This document shows, one piece after another, positions 30,610-40,736 of a stretch of DNA of 64,000 bases. A model generated the notes under the pieces. That model did no database searches, was not told where the DNA came from, and saw only the letters and a program-made list of their open reading frames with translations. The position numbers were made by a program, and so were the translations under genes. Source of the DNA: an uncultured Bacilli bacterium (GTDB lineage Bacteria > Bacillota_I > Bacilli_A > RFN20 > CAG-826); the NCBI GenBank assembly GCA_944368975.1, contig CALVXI010000007.1, positions 1-64,000 on the forward strand, read 5' to 3'. Positions within the stretch are counted from its first letter, which is position 1. Every line of letters begins with the position of its first letter.

Positions 30610-31376
30610 TCATTTAGTTTTCTTAATAATTCATCATCGATTTTTCGAAGCTCTTTAATCTCATTATTAATATAACTATAAGTTTTATCAGCTAAAGATG
30701 CAGTAGTTTCATTTTTAAAGTCATTAGTATCAAATTTTGAAATATATTTAACTTCTACAGGGTTTTTATTATATTTTGAATGAATATCAAGCACTCTAAA
30801 TGTTCCAAAAATGGTAAAAATATAAATGTTTTTATTCGACTTAAAAGCTGGTCTAAATGTTCCATGATGCAAAGGCAAAATGTCCTCATATGGTTTTTTA
30901 TTTCTAGTTCCTTCAGGAAAAATAATCCAATCAAGATTCTTATTATTTGCTAATGAATTTTCGATTCTTTTCATTTCTTTTAATTGCTGTTTTAAATCAT
31001 TTCTATCTAAAAAGGCTCCTTCAAGAATTCGTAAAACTCTACCAATTAATGGATAATGTTTAACACTATCTTTAGCAGCAAAAGTTACTGGTTTTTCGCT
31101 TAATGCAATAAAAATTAAAGGATCAATATCACTTAAATGATTTGAAACAATTAAGCAACTATCATCTTTTTTAGTGTTAATATAAGAGTCAATATTTATC
31201 TTATTAAATTCAACATGAAAATGTTTCAATACACGTAATACCAAAAAACGAATCTTTTTATATCGCTTTTCTAATGGATACTTTGAAGGATGATTTGAAT
31301 ATCGAATCATCCATGCAAAATAAGAATACAAAATAATCCATCCATCAAAAAATATAACTCTTAAATATTTAATCAT
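30606..31376 (-). CDS. plsC: 1-acylglycerol-3-phosphate acyltransferase
   Basis: Adds the second acyl chain to make phosphatidic acid at the cytoplasmic membrane. The four acyltransferase blocks are visible, notably VSNHLSDIDPLIF (NHx4D) and WIIFPEGTRNKK. The 256-residue protein has a hydrophobic N-terminus (VIFFDGWIILYSYFAW) for membrane binding. The ATG lies 2 bases after the pulA stop, so translation is coupled. acpS in the same operon also serves lipid synthesis. Confidence 0.92.
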   Translation of the reverse strand: MIKYLRVIFFDGWIILYSYFAWMIRYSNHPSKYPLEKRYKKIRFLVLRVLKHFHVEFNKINIDSYINTKKDDSCLIVSNHLSDIDPLIFIALSEKPVTFAAKDSVKHYPLIGRVLRILEGAFLDRNDLKQQLKEMKRIENSLANNKNLDWIIFPEGTRNKKPYEDILPLHHGTFRPAFKSNKNIYIFTIFGTFRVLDIHSKYNKNPVEVKYISKFDTNDFKNETTASLADKTYSYINNEIKELRKIDDELLRKLND

Positions 31377-31378
31377 AT

Positions 31379-33526
31379 TTATTTTCTTTTATAAAAACAG
31401 TTTAAGCACTTATCTTCTAAAATTATATTGCGAGTATATATATCACTATTTTTAAGTTGTCCTGCAACACCAATAATAGCTTTATAGTAATCGCCCAAGT
31501 CATTATACTTGTTTTCATTAGTGACATTAAATGCTACTAGATATTCTTCAATTCTATTCTCTTCAACTTCGACATTATTAATTAAAAAAGCAAAAGAATC
31601 ATTATTAAACTCTTTAAATTCTGTATTTTTAATGACACAATCTTTAGCATATTCTTTATTTTTAACAACATTTTTACGATAGTCTAATAAGGATTTAAAA
31701 TATAAATAGTTATCATATCTTTCGTCTAATAAATTCCATCTAAACATATTATATTTGTCACCTTTATTATATGTATTATCTACTTGAAATTTAGTTAAAC
31801 CAATCTCTTGACCTGCATGATAAAAAGGGACACCAATTGATAAAGCAATCGTACCATTAATTAAATTTAATATCCTCAATTTCTCACTTAATTCAACATC
31901 TTTTCCACAATAATCATCAATTTTATCGAAAATTGTTTTATTATCATGACATTCAACGTAATTTATTGACTGATTAGCATTTTCAAAACGAGCTTTATAT
32001 TCAAAATGATCAATAATACTACCCATTAAAGAAAATTGAAAACCATTTTTAAGAGCTAGATTTCCAAGTGCATAGCCTTTACTTCCGCCGAAATTGCTTC
32101 CTCCAACGACATCACGATAAGTATCATTAAAAAAAGCAACTTCAGGTATTTTAAATGAATTATAAATCGTTGTTTTTTTATCATAAGGCAATTCAGTTGC
32201 CATATCCCAACCTTCTCCATAAATCATTACATGAGGATTAATTTTCTTTAAAGTTGTTAAAATCTCTTTAGTTGTTTCAATATCAGTTAAGCCAAATAAA
32301 TCAAATCTAAAGCCATCAACCTCAAACTCTTTTAATAAATATGTTAAGCTATCAAGTATCAATTTTCTACACATTGGCTTTTCACTTGCAAAATCATTTC
32401 CACAGCCACTTCCATTACAAAGTAAACCGTTCTTTTGTCTTCTAAAATAATAATTTGGAACTATCTTTTCAAATGTAGACATTTGATAATCATAAACATG
32501 ATTATAAACAACATCGAGATTAACTCTTAAGCCGGCCTTATGTAAAGCGCTGATCATTTTTTTAAATTCAATAATTCTTGAATATGGATCATTTGGATTA
32601 GTGGAATAACTTCCTTCTAGAGTAAAATATTGATAAGGATCATATCCCCAGTTATAGGTTTTATCAGGATTTTCTTCATCAACAGTTTTAAAATCAAGAA
32701 CTGGCAATAATTGAACATGAGTAATATTTAAACTTTTTAAATAATCGAGTCCTGTAGGATTTCCTTTAACAGTTTTAGTTCCTTCTTCAGTTAATCCCAA
32801 ATATTTTCCTCTATTTTTAATATTAGAATGCTCATCAATTGTAAAATCGCGAATATTTAATTCATATAAAACCGTATCAACATTATTACTATAAGTTTTA
32901 GGAACGTTGCTATACATATTAATTTTGGTTTTGTTTAAATCGATAACAACACTGTTTTTCCCGTTTGCATCGCTAGATTTTCCATAAGGATCTATCGAAA
33001 TAGTTGTTATACCACTATTAGTAACCTGATAGCGATATTTATAACCATCTAAATCACCATCCATAGTAATTGTGTAAACACCTTTTTCAATGCGTTCCAT
33101 TTTATAAGTTTTAAATTTTTCATTATCTTTTTTTAACATTAAGATAACTTTGCTAGCTAAAGGAGCCCAAACCTTGAATGTAGTTCTCTCTTTAGTATAA
33201 GTAGCGCCTAAATCATCTTTGTCATAATAATATAATTCATTAAAACCTTCACTAAAAACCAAATCATTGACATTTAAAGGAATCATTCCAAAAGATTCAA
33301 TGGCTATGTAATAATCATTACCAAGTTCAATCTTATTTTTGGTTTTACATTCATATACAACTAAACCATTTAAAAAAGATTGATTAGTAATTAATAATTT
33401 TTCTAAAAAACCATGGTTATCATAAAGATTAATAGGGACATTATCCGCTTTCCCTACACTTGAAAATAAAACAATTTTAATTGTGTTGTAATTAATTAAT
33501 TTTGCACTAAAAAAAGCATTAATCAT
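31379..33526 (-). CDS. pulA: Type I pullulanase
   Basis: Cuts alpha-1,6 branch points in pullulan, glycogen or limit dextrins. The type I signature YNWGYDPYQYF is present, as are the GH13 catalytic residues in GFRFDLFGL (Asp), MIYGEGWDM (Glu) and YVECHDNKTIFD (Asp). A CBM48-like N-terminal domain (ATYTKERTTFKVWAPLASKV) precedes the barrel. No signal peptide is seen in the 715 residues, so it acts on intracellular glycogen or imported dextrins. AGGAG precedes the ATG. Confidence 0.96.
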   Translation of the reverse strand: MINAFFSAKLINYNTIKIVLFSSVGKADNVPINLYDNHGFLEKLLITNQSFLNGLVVYECKTKNKIELGNDYYIAIESFGMIPLNVNDLVFSEGFNELYYYDKDDLGATYTKERTTFKVWAPLASKVILMLKKDNEKFKTYKMERIEKGVYTITMDGDLDGYKYRYQVTNSGITTISIDPYGKSSDANGKNSVVIDLNKTKINMYSNVPKTYSNNVDTVLYELNIRDFTIDEHSNIKNRGKYLGLTEEGTKTVKGNPTGLDYLKSLNITHVQLLPVLDFKTVDEENPDKTYNWGYDPYQYFTLEGSYSTNPNDPYSRIIEFKKMISALHKAGLRVNLDVVYNHVYDYQMSTFEKIVPNYYFRRQKNGLLCNGSGCGNDFASEKPMCRKLILDSLTYLLKEFEVDGFRFDLFGLTDIETTKEILTTLKKINPHVMIYGEGWDMATELPYDKKTTIYNSFKIPEVAFFNDTYRDVVGGSNFGGSKGYALGNLALKNGFQFSLMGSIIDHFEYKARFENANQSINYVECHDNKTIFDKIDDYCGKDVELSEKLRILNLINGTIALSIGVPFYHAGQEIGLTKFQVDNTYNKGDKYNMFRWNLLDERYDNYLYFKSLLDYRKNVVKNKEYAKDCVIKNTEFKEFNNDSFAFLINNVEVEENRIEEYLVAFNVTNENKYNDLGDYYKAIIGVAGQLKNSDIYTRNIILEDKCLNCFYKRK

Positions 33527-33833
33527 AACAAACTCCTATACAATAATCTTTTTCATGAGATAAACTTGCTTTATAAATATTAACTCCATCGCTAATACAA
33601 ATAGCACCACTTTCCTTCTTAATAACTTCAATTTTCCTTAGATCTACTCCTAAAATACTTAGCTCTTTCATTTTAATATAAGCTTCTTTTAAAGCAAATC
33701 TACTTGCTAAAAATTCTTCTTTTCTTGGACTATTTAAATAAGTTTTATATTCGTTATCAGAAAGAATTTTTTTAGCTAGATTACTTTTATCAATAAATCT
33801 TGGTATATAAGTTAAGTCGATGCCTAAATTCAT
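33519..33833 (-). CDS. acpS: Holo-ACP synthase
   Basis: Transfers phosphopantetheine from CoA to acyl carrier protein. The 104 residues start NLGIDLTYIPRF with the conserved Asp and contain SRFALKEAYIKM with the conserved Glu/Lys. Slightly shorter than the usual 115-125 but complete at both ends. It overlaps the pulA start by 8 bases, an uncommon pairing. Confidence 0.93.
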   Translation of the reverse strand: MNLGIDLTYIPRFIDKSNLAKKILSDNEYKTYLNSPRKEEFLASRFALKEAYIKMKELSILGVDLRKIEVIKKESGAICISDGVNIYKASLSHEKDYCIGVCYD

Positions 33834-33864
33834 AATATTTAATAATATAATTCCTTAGTTTCAA

Positions 33865-36525
33865 TTATTTACTTTCAAAAGTTGATTGTGAATAACTTCC
33901 AGGATTTGAACTTTGTTCGCTGCTTCCTTTAAATCCATTTATATGAATTAAAACTTTAGCTCCTTTAGCATTATTACTAGTAGCAGCTTTTTCTATAATT
34001 CCTTCTTCTAGAAGTTGATTAAAAATTTTCATACTACGAGTATATCCAAATTTGAATTCTCTTTGAATCATAGAAATACTACAATATTCCTTACTTTCCA
34101 TAATATATGTTTTTATAGTTTCATAAGCTTCATCTTCATCATTATTAGGGTGAATAACACCAAAATCATTATTCGCTTTAGACTTAGTAAGTAAATCAAC
34201 AAAAGTATCATTATATTCTAATTCATATTTAGATTTTAAATGCTCAACAACTCTTCGAATTTCATTATTATCAACAAAACAACCTTGAACACGTGGCTTT
34301 TCAGTTTTTGATATGTTAGAACAAAGTACTAACATATCGCCGTTTCCCAATAATTTTTCCGCTCCGCCTTCACCTAATATGACCATACTATCCGTTACAC
34401 TAGATGTAGTTAAAGCTACTCTACAAGGCAAATTAGCTTTAATACTACCAGTAATAACATCGGTTGAAGGTCTTTGTGTAGCAATAATCATATGTATACC
34501 AGCTGCACGAGCTTTTTGACCCAATCTTTGAACAGGTTTATCAATAGTTTTGACACTTTCAATTAAATCAGCAAATTCATCAATAATTAATATAATGTAA
34601 GGAATTTTCTCGACGCCTACTTCTTCAGCATATTTATTATATTGTTTAATATTACTAACTCCAGCAATTTCAAAACTAGTAAATCTCGACTCCATTTCAT
34701 CAACAAGTCTAGTTAATGTCGCACTAGCTTCAGTTGGCTCACTAATAATTGGACATAATAAATGAGGCATTTCACGATATTTAGAAAACTCAACTCTTTT
34801 AGGATCAATCATCACTAAACGAATGTCGTTTGGAGAATAACGCATAATCATCGATAAAATTAATGAATGCATAAAAATAGATTTTCCTGAACCAGTTGTA
34901 CCACAAACCAACATATGTGGAAAATCAAATAAATCAGCTTGAATAAAATTTCCACTAATATTTTTTCCAAAAGGGACATATAATTCACCAGGTTTTGGTT
35001 TTGGCAAATTATTAAAAACATCTTTAAAATTAACTATTGCACGATTAGCATTAGCGATCTCAATTCCACTAGTAGACTTTCCTAAAACGATAGGAACAAA
35101 ACGTACATCAACGCCTCCTAATCGAACTGATATATCATTCATATATTTTTCAATACCATTAATTGATACATTTCTTTCAGTTTCAAGATCAAAACGTGTA
35201 ACACTTGGCCCAATAGTATAACTTACAATATGTGCTTTAATATTTAAATCGCTTAAAATTTGATTAATTTGCTCTTTTCTTTCTTCACAAACTTCAATGT
35301 TACGCTTTTTATCTTCTTCGCTATCACGATCATCTAATAAATCAATTGGAACCTCTTTAAAACTAGTTGAATTTGTTTTATTTAAATTTTTATTAATTGA
35401 TTTATTTATTGGTTTATTTATTGGATGTGTATCTAACGAGGTATTATTAGCCTTTTTAACTTCAATTGCTTCATTAGGAATATCATGTATTGCCTTTTCA
35501 ATTTCTTCATCTTGAATTTCATTATTTACTTCATTAGCATTTACTTGATTATTTGGAGTGTCATTATTCTCTTCTTTAATTTTTTCAGTAAATGTAGGAT
35601 AAGCTGTCCTATTAGAAAATGCTTCACTATAAGACTTATTTGTAGATTCTTTTATTGGATCAAAATCATCATTATCATCAAAACTAATCTTAACTTTTTC
35701 TAAACTAGTATTAATAAAGTTGTTATTTAGTACTTTATTAGTATTTATTGATGGTTTTATTGTTTCAATAACAGGTTCTTGCTTAATAGGAACTGCTTCT
35801 TCTTTAATTATAGTAATAGGCTTTGTTACAAAATCACTAGATTTTAATTCTTCTTTGTCTTTATCATAATATTCATTATATGCTCCATCACGAATTAAAC
35901 TTCTTTCACTAGATTCATCTTTATCAAAGCTTTCAATAACTTTTTGATTCAAACTTTTTTCACTTTTATCACTATTGATAGATTTTATTAAAAAATAAAA
36001 AGGTCTAAATAACGCAAAAATAACACCAATAGCAATAAGACAAATTGAAAAAATTGAAGTTCCTAAGCTAGTTAAAGCACTATTTAAAGCAGCTACTAAA
36101 AAACAGCCAATAACGCCAATACTATTTTCAATATTAACATTAGGAAACTCACTAAGATTTAATGAATTTACAAAAATATCACTAAAATTATTAAATGTTA
36201 AACTAGTTCCACCAACACTTGTAATTGAATTAGTTATTCCAATTAAAATACCAATAGCAGCAATTGAAATACCAATAATTATAAATTTAATATTATGTAA
36301 AACAATTTTCTTTTTAACAATAAAACTTAAGCCATAAATAAAAAGCAAAACCCCAATAATATAAGTAAAAACGCTTCCAAACACGAGTGAAATACACCAA
36401 AACAAAAATTTACTTATATATCCATGGTTTAATAAAAGGATAATTGCAATTAATGAAATTGCAATACCACACGATGCTTTTAGAGTATAAGAATTTATTT
36501 TGTCTTTTAACTTACTTTGCTTCAT
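33865..36525 (-). CDS. ftsK: DNA translocase FtsK/SpoIIIE
   Basis: Septal DNA pump that clears chromosomes during division. The 886 residues have four or more N-terminal membrane helices (to about residue 180). A long Asn/Asp/Glu-rich linker (190-400) and the RecA-like motor follow, with Walker A CGTTGSGKS and Walker B LIIDEFADLI. The C-terminal gamma winged helix (FGYTRSMKIFNQLLEEGIIE) reads KOPS/SRS-type signals. No Shine-Dalgarno is seen; TATAAT ends 9 bases before the ATG. Confidence 0.96.
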   Translation of the reverse strand: MKQSKLKDKINSYTLKASCGIAISLIAIILLLNHGYISKFLFWCISLVFGSVFTYIIGVLLFIYGLSFIVKKKIVLHNIKFIIIGISIAAIGILIGITNSITSVGGTSLTFNNFSDIFVNSLNLSEFPNVNIENSIGVIGCFLVAALNSALTSLGTSIFSICLIAIGVIFALFRPFYFLIKSINSDKSEKSLNQKVIESFDKDESSERSLIRDGAYNEYYDKDKEELKSSDFVTKPITIIKEEAVPIKQEPVIETIKPSINTNKVLNNNFINTSLEKVKISFDDNDDFDPIKESTNKSYSEAFSNRTAYPTFTEKIKEENNDTPNNQVNANEVNNEIQDEEIEKAIHDIPNEAIEVKKANNTSLDTHPINKPINKSINKNLNKTNSTSFKEVPIDLLDDRDSEEDKKRNIEVCEERKEQINQILSDLNIKAHIVSYTIGPSVTRFDLETERNVSINGIEKYMNDISVRLGGVDVRFVPIVLGKSTSGIEIANANRAIVNFKDVFNNLPKPKPGELYVPFGKNISGNFIQADLFDFPHMLVCGTTGSGKSIFMHSLILSMIMRYSPNDIRLVMIDPKRVEFSKYREMPHLLCPIISEPTEASATLTRLVDEMESRFTSFEIAGVSNIKQYNKYAEEVGVEKIPYIILIIDEFADLIESVKTIDKPVQRLGQKARAAGIHMIIATQRPSTDVITGSIKANLPCRVALTTSSVTDSMVILGEGGAEKLLGNGDMLVLCSNISKTEKPRVQGCFVDNNEIRRVVEHLKSKYELEYNDTFVDLLTKSKANNDFGVIHPNNDEDEAYETIKTYIMESKEYCSISMIQREFKFGYTRSMKIFNQLLEEGIIEKAATSNNAKGAKVLIHINGFKGSSEQSSNPGSYSQSTFESK

Positions 36526-36573
36526 AACAAAATAATTATATAGTTATCAAATTTATTTTTCTATACATTAAAG

Positions 36574-38265
36574 TTAATCAACTATAATAACATTTGACTT
36601 TATAACTGGATTCCTTCCGTTTTGTCTAAATAAAAACTTAGAAATAGCATCATTTAATCGATCTTGTATACGATTAACATCAAAATCTTTCGTATCTTTA
36701 AGCCAATCATTTACACCATCTAAAAATAGTTTATTTACTTCTTTTAAAATAAGATCAGCATCTTTATCTTTTAGAAATAAGAATCCTCTCATTTGTACAT
36801 CAGGTCCATAAACAATTTTTCTCGCATTTCGACTTACACCACATCCTAAAACTATTACGCCATCTTCACTAAGTCTAGTACGATCTTGAATAATTTCATT
36901 AACGACATCGCCAATACCAATACCATCGATCATAACATCACTAATCTCAACATGACCATCATTATTGAAATCAACCTTAGCACCTTTCTCATTCATACAT
37001 AAAGTTTGACCATTATCTAATAAGAAAATATTACTATGACTTAAACCAATATGCATATCAATTGCGATTTTAGCATTAGCTAATAAATTGACATAATAAC
37101 CTTCGACTGGAAAATAGTATTTTGGTTTAAGTAAACTTAATAACATTTTGATGTCTTCTTCATAAGCATGCATTTTACTAAGCATTTTTCCAGTTAAATA
37201 ATTTACATGACATCCACTACGATAAAGTTCATCTATTGTAGTCGTAAAAATAACTTCATTAGCATCATTTGGTGGACAAGCTAAAATAAATGTATCATTA
37301 TTCGTTAATTTTATTTGTTTTAATTCATGCTCGTTATTTGCTAATAAGCTAGCTTTTTGATATAACTCTTCTTTTTCACCAAAAAGTAAAATAACTAATT
37401 CATCTTCTTTAACACGAAGTATATTCTCTAATTCAATAATTGTATTAGGAATTAATGGCTCTGTTTTAGTACGATGGTCTTTTAACTTATAAATATCAGA
37501 GGTTTCTTTATCATAAAAACAAATTTTTTTATTCATTTCATGACAAATTTTAAACACTTCTTCTAAGCGATAGAAATTATCATCATCTAAGGCAATAAAA
37601 ATTCTTCCAGGTGCACTTTTAAAATATCTTTGTAGATAAGGATATAATCTATTGTTTGGTGAACAATAACCTTTTTTGGTAGCATTCACTGATTCACACA
37701 TTAATAATAAAGTTTTATTTTCAGCAATTTTACCGATAGTGTTTAAATCGAAATTAAAATATGAACTATTATTGTATTCAACAACAAAATCTCCACTATA
37801 AACAATATTCCCTAAATCTGTTCTTAAACTAAACCCAAAAGAATAAGGAACACTACTACAAGTAGAGAAAAACTCAAAAATATAGTCACCAATTTGAACT
37901 TTACTAGGTAAACTAATTTCATGAATATCAAAATCGCTTTCTTGTTTATATTGTTTTGCAAAATCTAAAAAGAATAATTTAGTTAATTTAGTACAATATA
38001 TTGGTGCAGGACATTCTTTATACATATATGGTAAGGCACCAAAATTATTTTTCTTACCCTTTGGTAATATATAACCTTTAATACGATCTTTATTTTCTCT
38101 TAAATATGTAAAATCACTAATAATAAAATCTATTCCTGGAGTAAATTTTGTTGGATATTTAAAACCAGCATTTACAACAAATAAATTATCATTAACCTCA
38201 ATACAATAAAGGTCTTTTCCTTCCTCATCAAGACCACCTAACGCTAAAACTTTTATTTCATCCAT
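36574..38265 (-). CDS. rnjB: RNase J paralogue lacking metal ligands (RNase J2-like)
   Basis: The 563 residues follow RNase J along their whole length: beta-lactamase core, beta-CASP domain and C-terminal domain. The HGHEDHIG motif is replaced by PKGKKNNFG (68-76), and the later SGH by LTGK (357-360). The HGE-type ligand is replaced by PVEGYY (386-391); only SGDF (157-160) persists. It should not bind the two catalytic metals. In B. subtilis rnjB also lies near spoIIIE, so this is probably a non-catalytic partner of an active RNase J encoded elsewhere. AGAAGG precedes the ATG. Confidence 0.85.
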   Translation of the reverse strand: MDEIKVLALGGLDEEGKDLYCIEVNDNLFVVNAGFKYPTKFTPGIDFIISDFTYLRENKDRIKGYILPKGKKNNFGALPYMYKECPAPIYCTKLTKLFFLDFAKQYKQESDFDIHEISLPSKVQIGDYIFEFFSTCSSVPYSFGFSLRTDLGNIVYSGDFVVEYNNSSYFNFDLNTIGKIAENKTLLLMCESVNATKKGYCSPNNRLYPYLQRYFKSAPGRIFIALDDDNFYRLEEVFKICHEMNKKICFYDKETSDIYKLKDHRTKTEPLIPNTIIELENILRVKEDELVILLFGEKEELYQKASLLANNEHELKQIKLTNNDTFILACPPNDANEVIFTTTIDELYRSGCHVNYLTGKMLSKMHAYEEDIKMLLSLLKPKYYFPVEGYYVNLLANAKIAIDMHIGLSHSNIFLLDNGQTLCMNEKGAKVDFNNDGHVEISDVMIDGIGIGDVVNEIIQDRTRLSEDGVIVLGCGVSRNARKIVYGPDVQMRGFLFLKDKDADLILKEVNKLFLDGVNDWLKDTKDFDVNRIQDRLNDAISKFLFRQNGRNPVIKSNVIIVD

Positions 38266-38392
38266 ATCTTTTATTTCCTTCTAATCGTCTAGATTATACA
38301 TAAATTTAATAAACACTTAAACAATTTTATTTAAAATTCCTGTAAATAAAGAGAAAAACCATAAATTAGTCTTTATTCTTTGATTTAGTAAA

Positions 38393-38419
38393 GAAAACAG
38401 TTCAATTCGAACTGTTTTC
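38393..38419 (-). terminator. pnp terminator
   Basis: An 11-bp stem (GAAAACAGTTC/GAACTGTTTTC, loop AATTC) lies just after the pnp stop, followed on the minus strand by TTTA. The T run is short, so it may also act as a 3' stabiliser. Confidence 0.65.
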
Positions 38420-38427
38420 AATTAATT

Positions 38428-40578
38428 TTATTTTCTAAATAATTTCTTTTTCTTTGTTGGTTCTCCAGAATCTACAAATTCTTTATGAGATAACTTAATC
38501 TTACCATGATCATCAACATCAATTACTTTAACTTTAAATTTTTCACCAACTCTAACAAATGATTTGGCAGTTTCGATTCTTTCATTAGCAAGTCGTGATA
38601 CATGGCATAACCCTTCCTTATCGCCAAATAAACTAACGAATGCACCATAATCTTCAACACGTGTCACGACGCCTTCATAAATTTCGCCTACCATAACTTC
38701 TCTAGTAATATTTTCAATAATTGATCTTGCTTTTCTAATAGCTTGAGCATTTGTATGATAAATTGTTACTTTTCCATCATCTTCAATATCTATCTTAACA
38801 TTATCACACTTTTCGATAATATCATTTATGACTTTACCGCCACTACCAATTACATCTTTAATCTTATCTTTATCAATATAAATGGTATCAAATTTTGGAG
38901 CATATTCAGAAAGTTCACTGCGTGGTTCACTTATTGCTTTAGACATAACTTCACGAATTTGAGCACGTGCTTTATTTGCTTGATATAAAGCGTCATGAAG
39001 AATTTCACGAGTTACACCTTTAATCTTAATATCCATTTGTAAGGCTGTAATACCATTTTTAGTGCCAGCAACCTTAAAATCCATATCTCCAAAGTGATCT
39101 TCTAATCCTTGAATATCAGTTAAAATTGTATATGGATGCTTTCCATCAAGTGGTCCACTAGTAATTAATCCCATAGCAATACCACTAACCATATCTTTAA
39201 TAGGAACGCCAGCAGCCATTAAAGCCATACAAGAAGCACAAATTGAAGCTTGTGAACTACTTCCATTACTTTCAACAACTTCACTTACGCATCTAATAGT
39301 ATAAGGGAAAGATTCTTCACTAGGAATAACATAGCTTAATGCTCTTTCACCAAGGGCACCATGACCAATTTCACGTCTACCAGGTGTGCCAGTACGACCT
39401 ATTTCACCAACAGCAAATGGTGGGAAATTATAATGATGCATAAATCTCTTATTATCTTCAGGAGTTAAATTTTCAATAATTTGTTCATCATTTTTAGTTC
39501 CAAGAGTAACTGTAGAAATAACTTGAGTTTGACCTCTAGTGAACATTGCACTTCCATGAACTCTAGGTAATAAATCAATTTGGGCATCTAATGGTCTAAT
39601 TTCATCTATTTTTCTTCCATCAGGTCTTATCTTTTCTTCAGTAATAAGTCTTCTTACTTCATCAGCGACCATTGTTTCAAGAATATCATTAACCATTAAC
39701 ATAGTTAACTTATGATCATTTTCTTTTTTATAATCACGATTATCATAATCATCAATAATCTCTTTTTTAAGAGCATCGATAGCATTTTGCCTTTCAAGCT
39801 TATCAAAAATAGAAATAGATTTAATCATTCTATCGTATATTCTTGAATAAATATCTTTTTTAATTTCCTCGTCAACTTCATAAAGTTTAACTTGTCTTTT
39901 TGGTTTTCCAATTTCTTTAGCGATTTCTTTTTGGAATTCACAAAGTTTTTTAATGGCTTCATGTCCAAACATCATAGCGTCAAGCATTTCTTCTTCGCTT
40001 AATTCATTAGCACCTGCTTCGACCATATTAATTGCTTCTGTAGTACCAGCAATTGCTAAATTTAAATCGCTTTTCTCTTTTTCTTCAACTGTTGGATTAA
40101 TAATAAGTTGACCATTAACTCTACCTACATAAACTCCAGCAATAGGGCCATCAAATGGAATATCACTAATACTTAAAGCAAGTGAACTACCAAACATTGC
40201 AGTCATTTCTGGTGTAGCATCCAAATCAACTGACATAACAGTATTAATAATTTGTACTTCGTTTCTAAACCCATCACTAAACATTGGTCTAATTGGACGA
40301 TCAATTAATCTAGCAGTTAAAGTAGCATGTTCTCCAGGTCTTCCTTCTCTACGTAAAAATCCGCCTGGTATTCTACCTATAGCATATTGTTTTTCTTCAT
40401 AAGTTACTGTTAGTGGAAAGAAATCTCCTTCTTTTGGTTCATCACTACAGCATGCAGTTGATAAAACAACTGTATCATTAAATCTTGTAAAAACGGCACC
40501 ATCAGCTTGTTTTGCTATTTCTCCAGTTTCAACAACGAGTTTTTTTCCATAAAACTCTAACTCAAATTTTCTTTTCAT
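38428..40578 (-). CDS. pnp: Polynucleotide phosphorylase
   Basis: Phosphorolytic 3'-5' exoribonuclease of the RNA degradosome. Two RNase PH domains are present (GRIPGGFLRREGRPGEHATL in the first; TPGRREIGHGALGERAL in the second). They are followed by KH (KIKDVIGSGGKVINDII) and S1 (EIYEGVVTRVEDYGAFVSL) domains, 716 residues in all. A purine-rich site with AAAGGA precedes the ATG. The usual rpsO neighbour is separated by two ABC-transporter genes here. Confidence 0.98.
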   Translation of the reverse strand: MKRKFELEFYGKKLVVETGEIAKQADGAVFTRFNDTVVLSTACCSDEPKEGDFFPLTVTYEEKQYAIGRIPGGFLRREGRPGEHATLTARLIDRPIRPMFSDGFRNEVQIINTVMSVDLDATPEMTAMFGSSLALSISDIPFDGPIAGVYVGRVNGQLIINPTVEEKEKSDLNLAIAGTTEAINMVEAGANELSEEEMLDAMMFGHEAIKKLCEFQKEIAKEIGKPKRQVKLYEVDEEIKKDIYSRIYDRMIKSISIFDKLERQNAIDALKKEIIDDYDNRDYKKENDHKLTMLMVNDILETMVADEVRRLITEEKIRPDGRKIDEIRPLDAQIDLLPRVHGSAMFTRGQTQVISTVTLGTKNDEQIIENLTPEDNKRFMHHYNFPPFAVGEIGRTGTPGRREIGHGALGERALSYVIPSEESFPYTIRCVSEVVESNGSSSQASICASCMALMAAGVPIKDMVSGIAMGLITSGPLDGKHPYTILTDIQGLEDHFGDMDFKVAGTKNGITALQMDIKIKGVTREILHDALYQANKARAQIREVMSKAISEPRSELSEYAPKFDTIYIDKDKIKDVIGSGGKVINDIIEKCDNVKIDIEDDGKVTIYHTNAQAIRKARSIIENITREVMVGEIYEGVVTRVEDYGAFVSLFGDKEGLCHVSRLANERIETAKSFVRVGEKFKVKVIDVDDHGKIKLSHKEFVDSGEPTKKKKLFRK

Positions 40579-40698
40579 GTTTTCTTTTTTCCTTTTTCCT
40601 CAAATTTTCAACACTAAAAATATAGCACTTTGAAATCATAAATACCATTTAAAAAATATAAAGCTCAACAATTAATGAATTTAGCTAATTTCTTTAAA

Positions 40699-40736
40699 TA
40701 CTAGAAATATACTAATAATATACTAAAAATCAACTA
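40699..40736 (-). repeat. TTAGTA array C, 11-bp period, four units
   Basis: On the plus strand TACTA, TACTA, TACTA and AACTA start at 40699, 40710, 40721 and 40732, exactly 11 bases apart. The outermost unit contains the TAG stop codon of the ABC gene (40734-40736). A 17-mer on the minus strand (TTAGTATATTTCTAGTA) is identical in array D. The array lies about 120-160 bp upstream of the pnp ATG. Confidence 0.88.

Noticed and set aside
38743-38988. Plus-strand frame opposite pnp
   Set aside because: It lies wholly inside the strongly conserved pnp coding region and has no ribosome-binding site.
40590-40690. A promoter for pnp
   Set aside because: Several TATATT/TATTTA candidates exist, but none has a convincing -35 at 16-18 bp, so none is listed.
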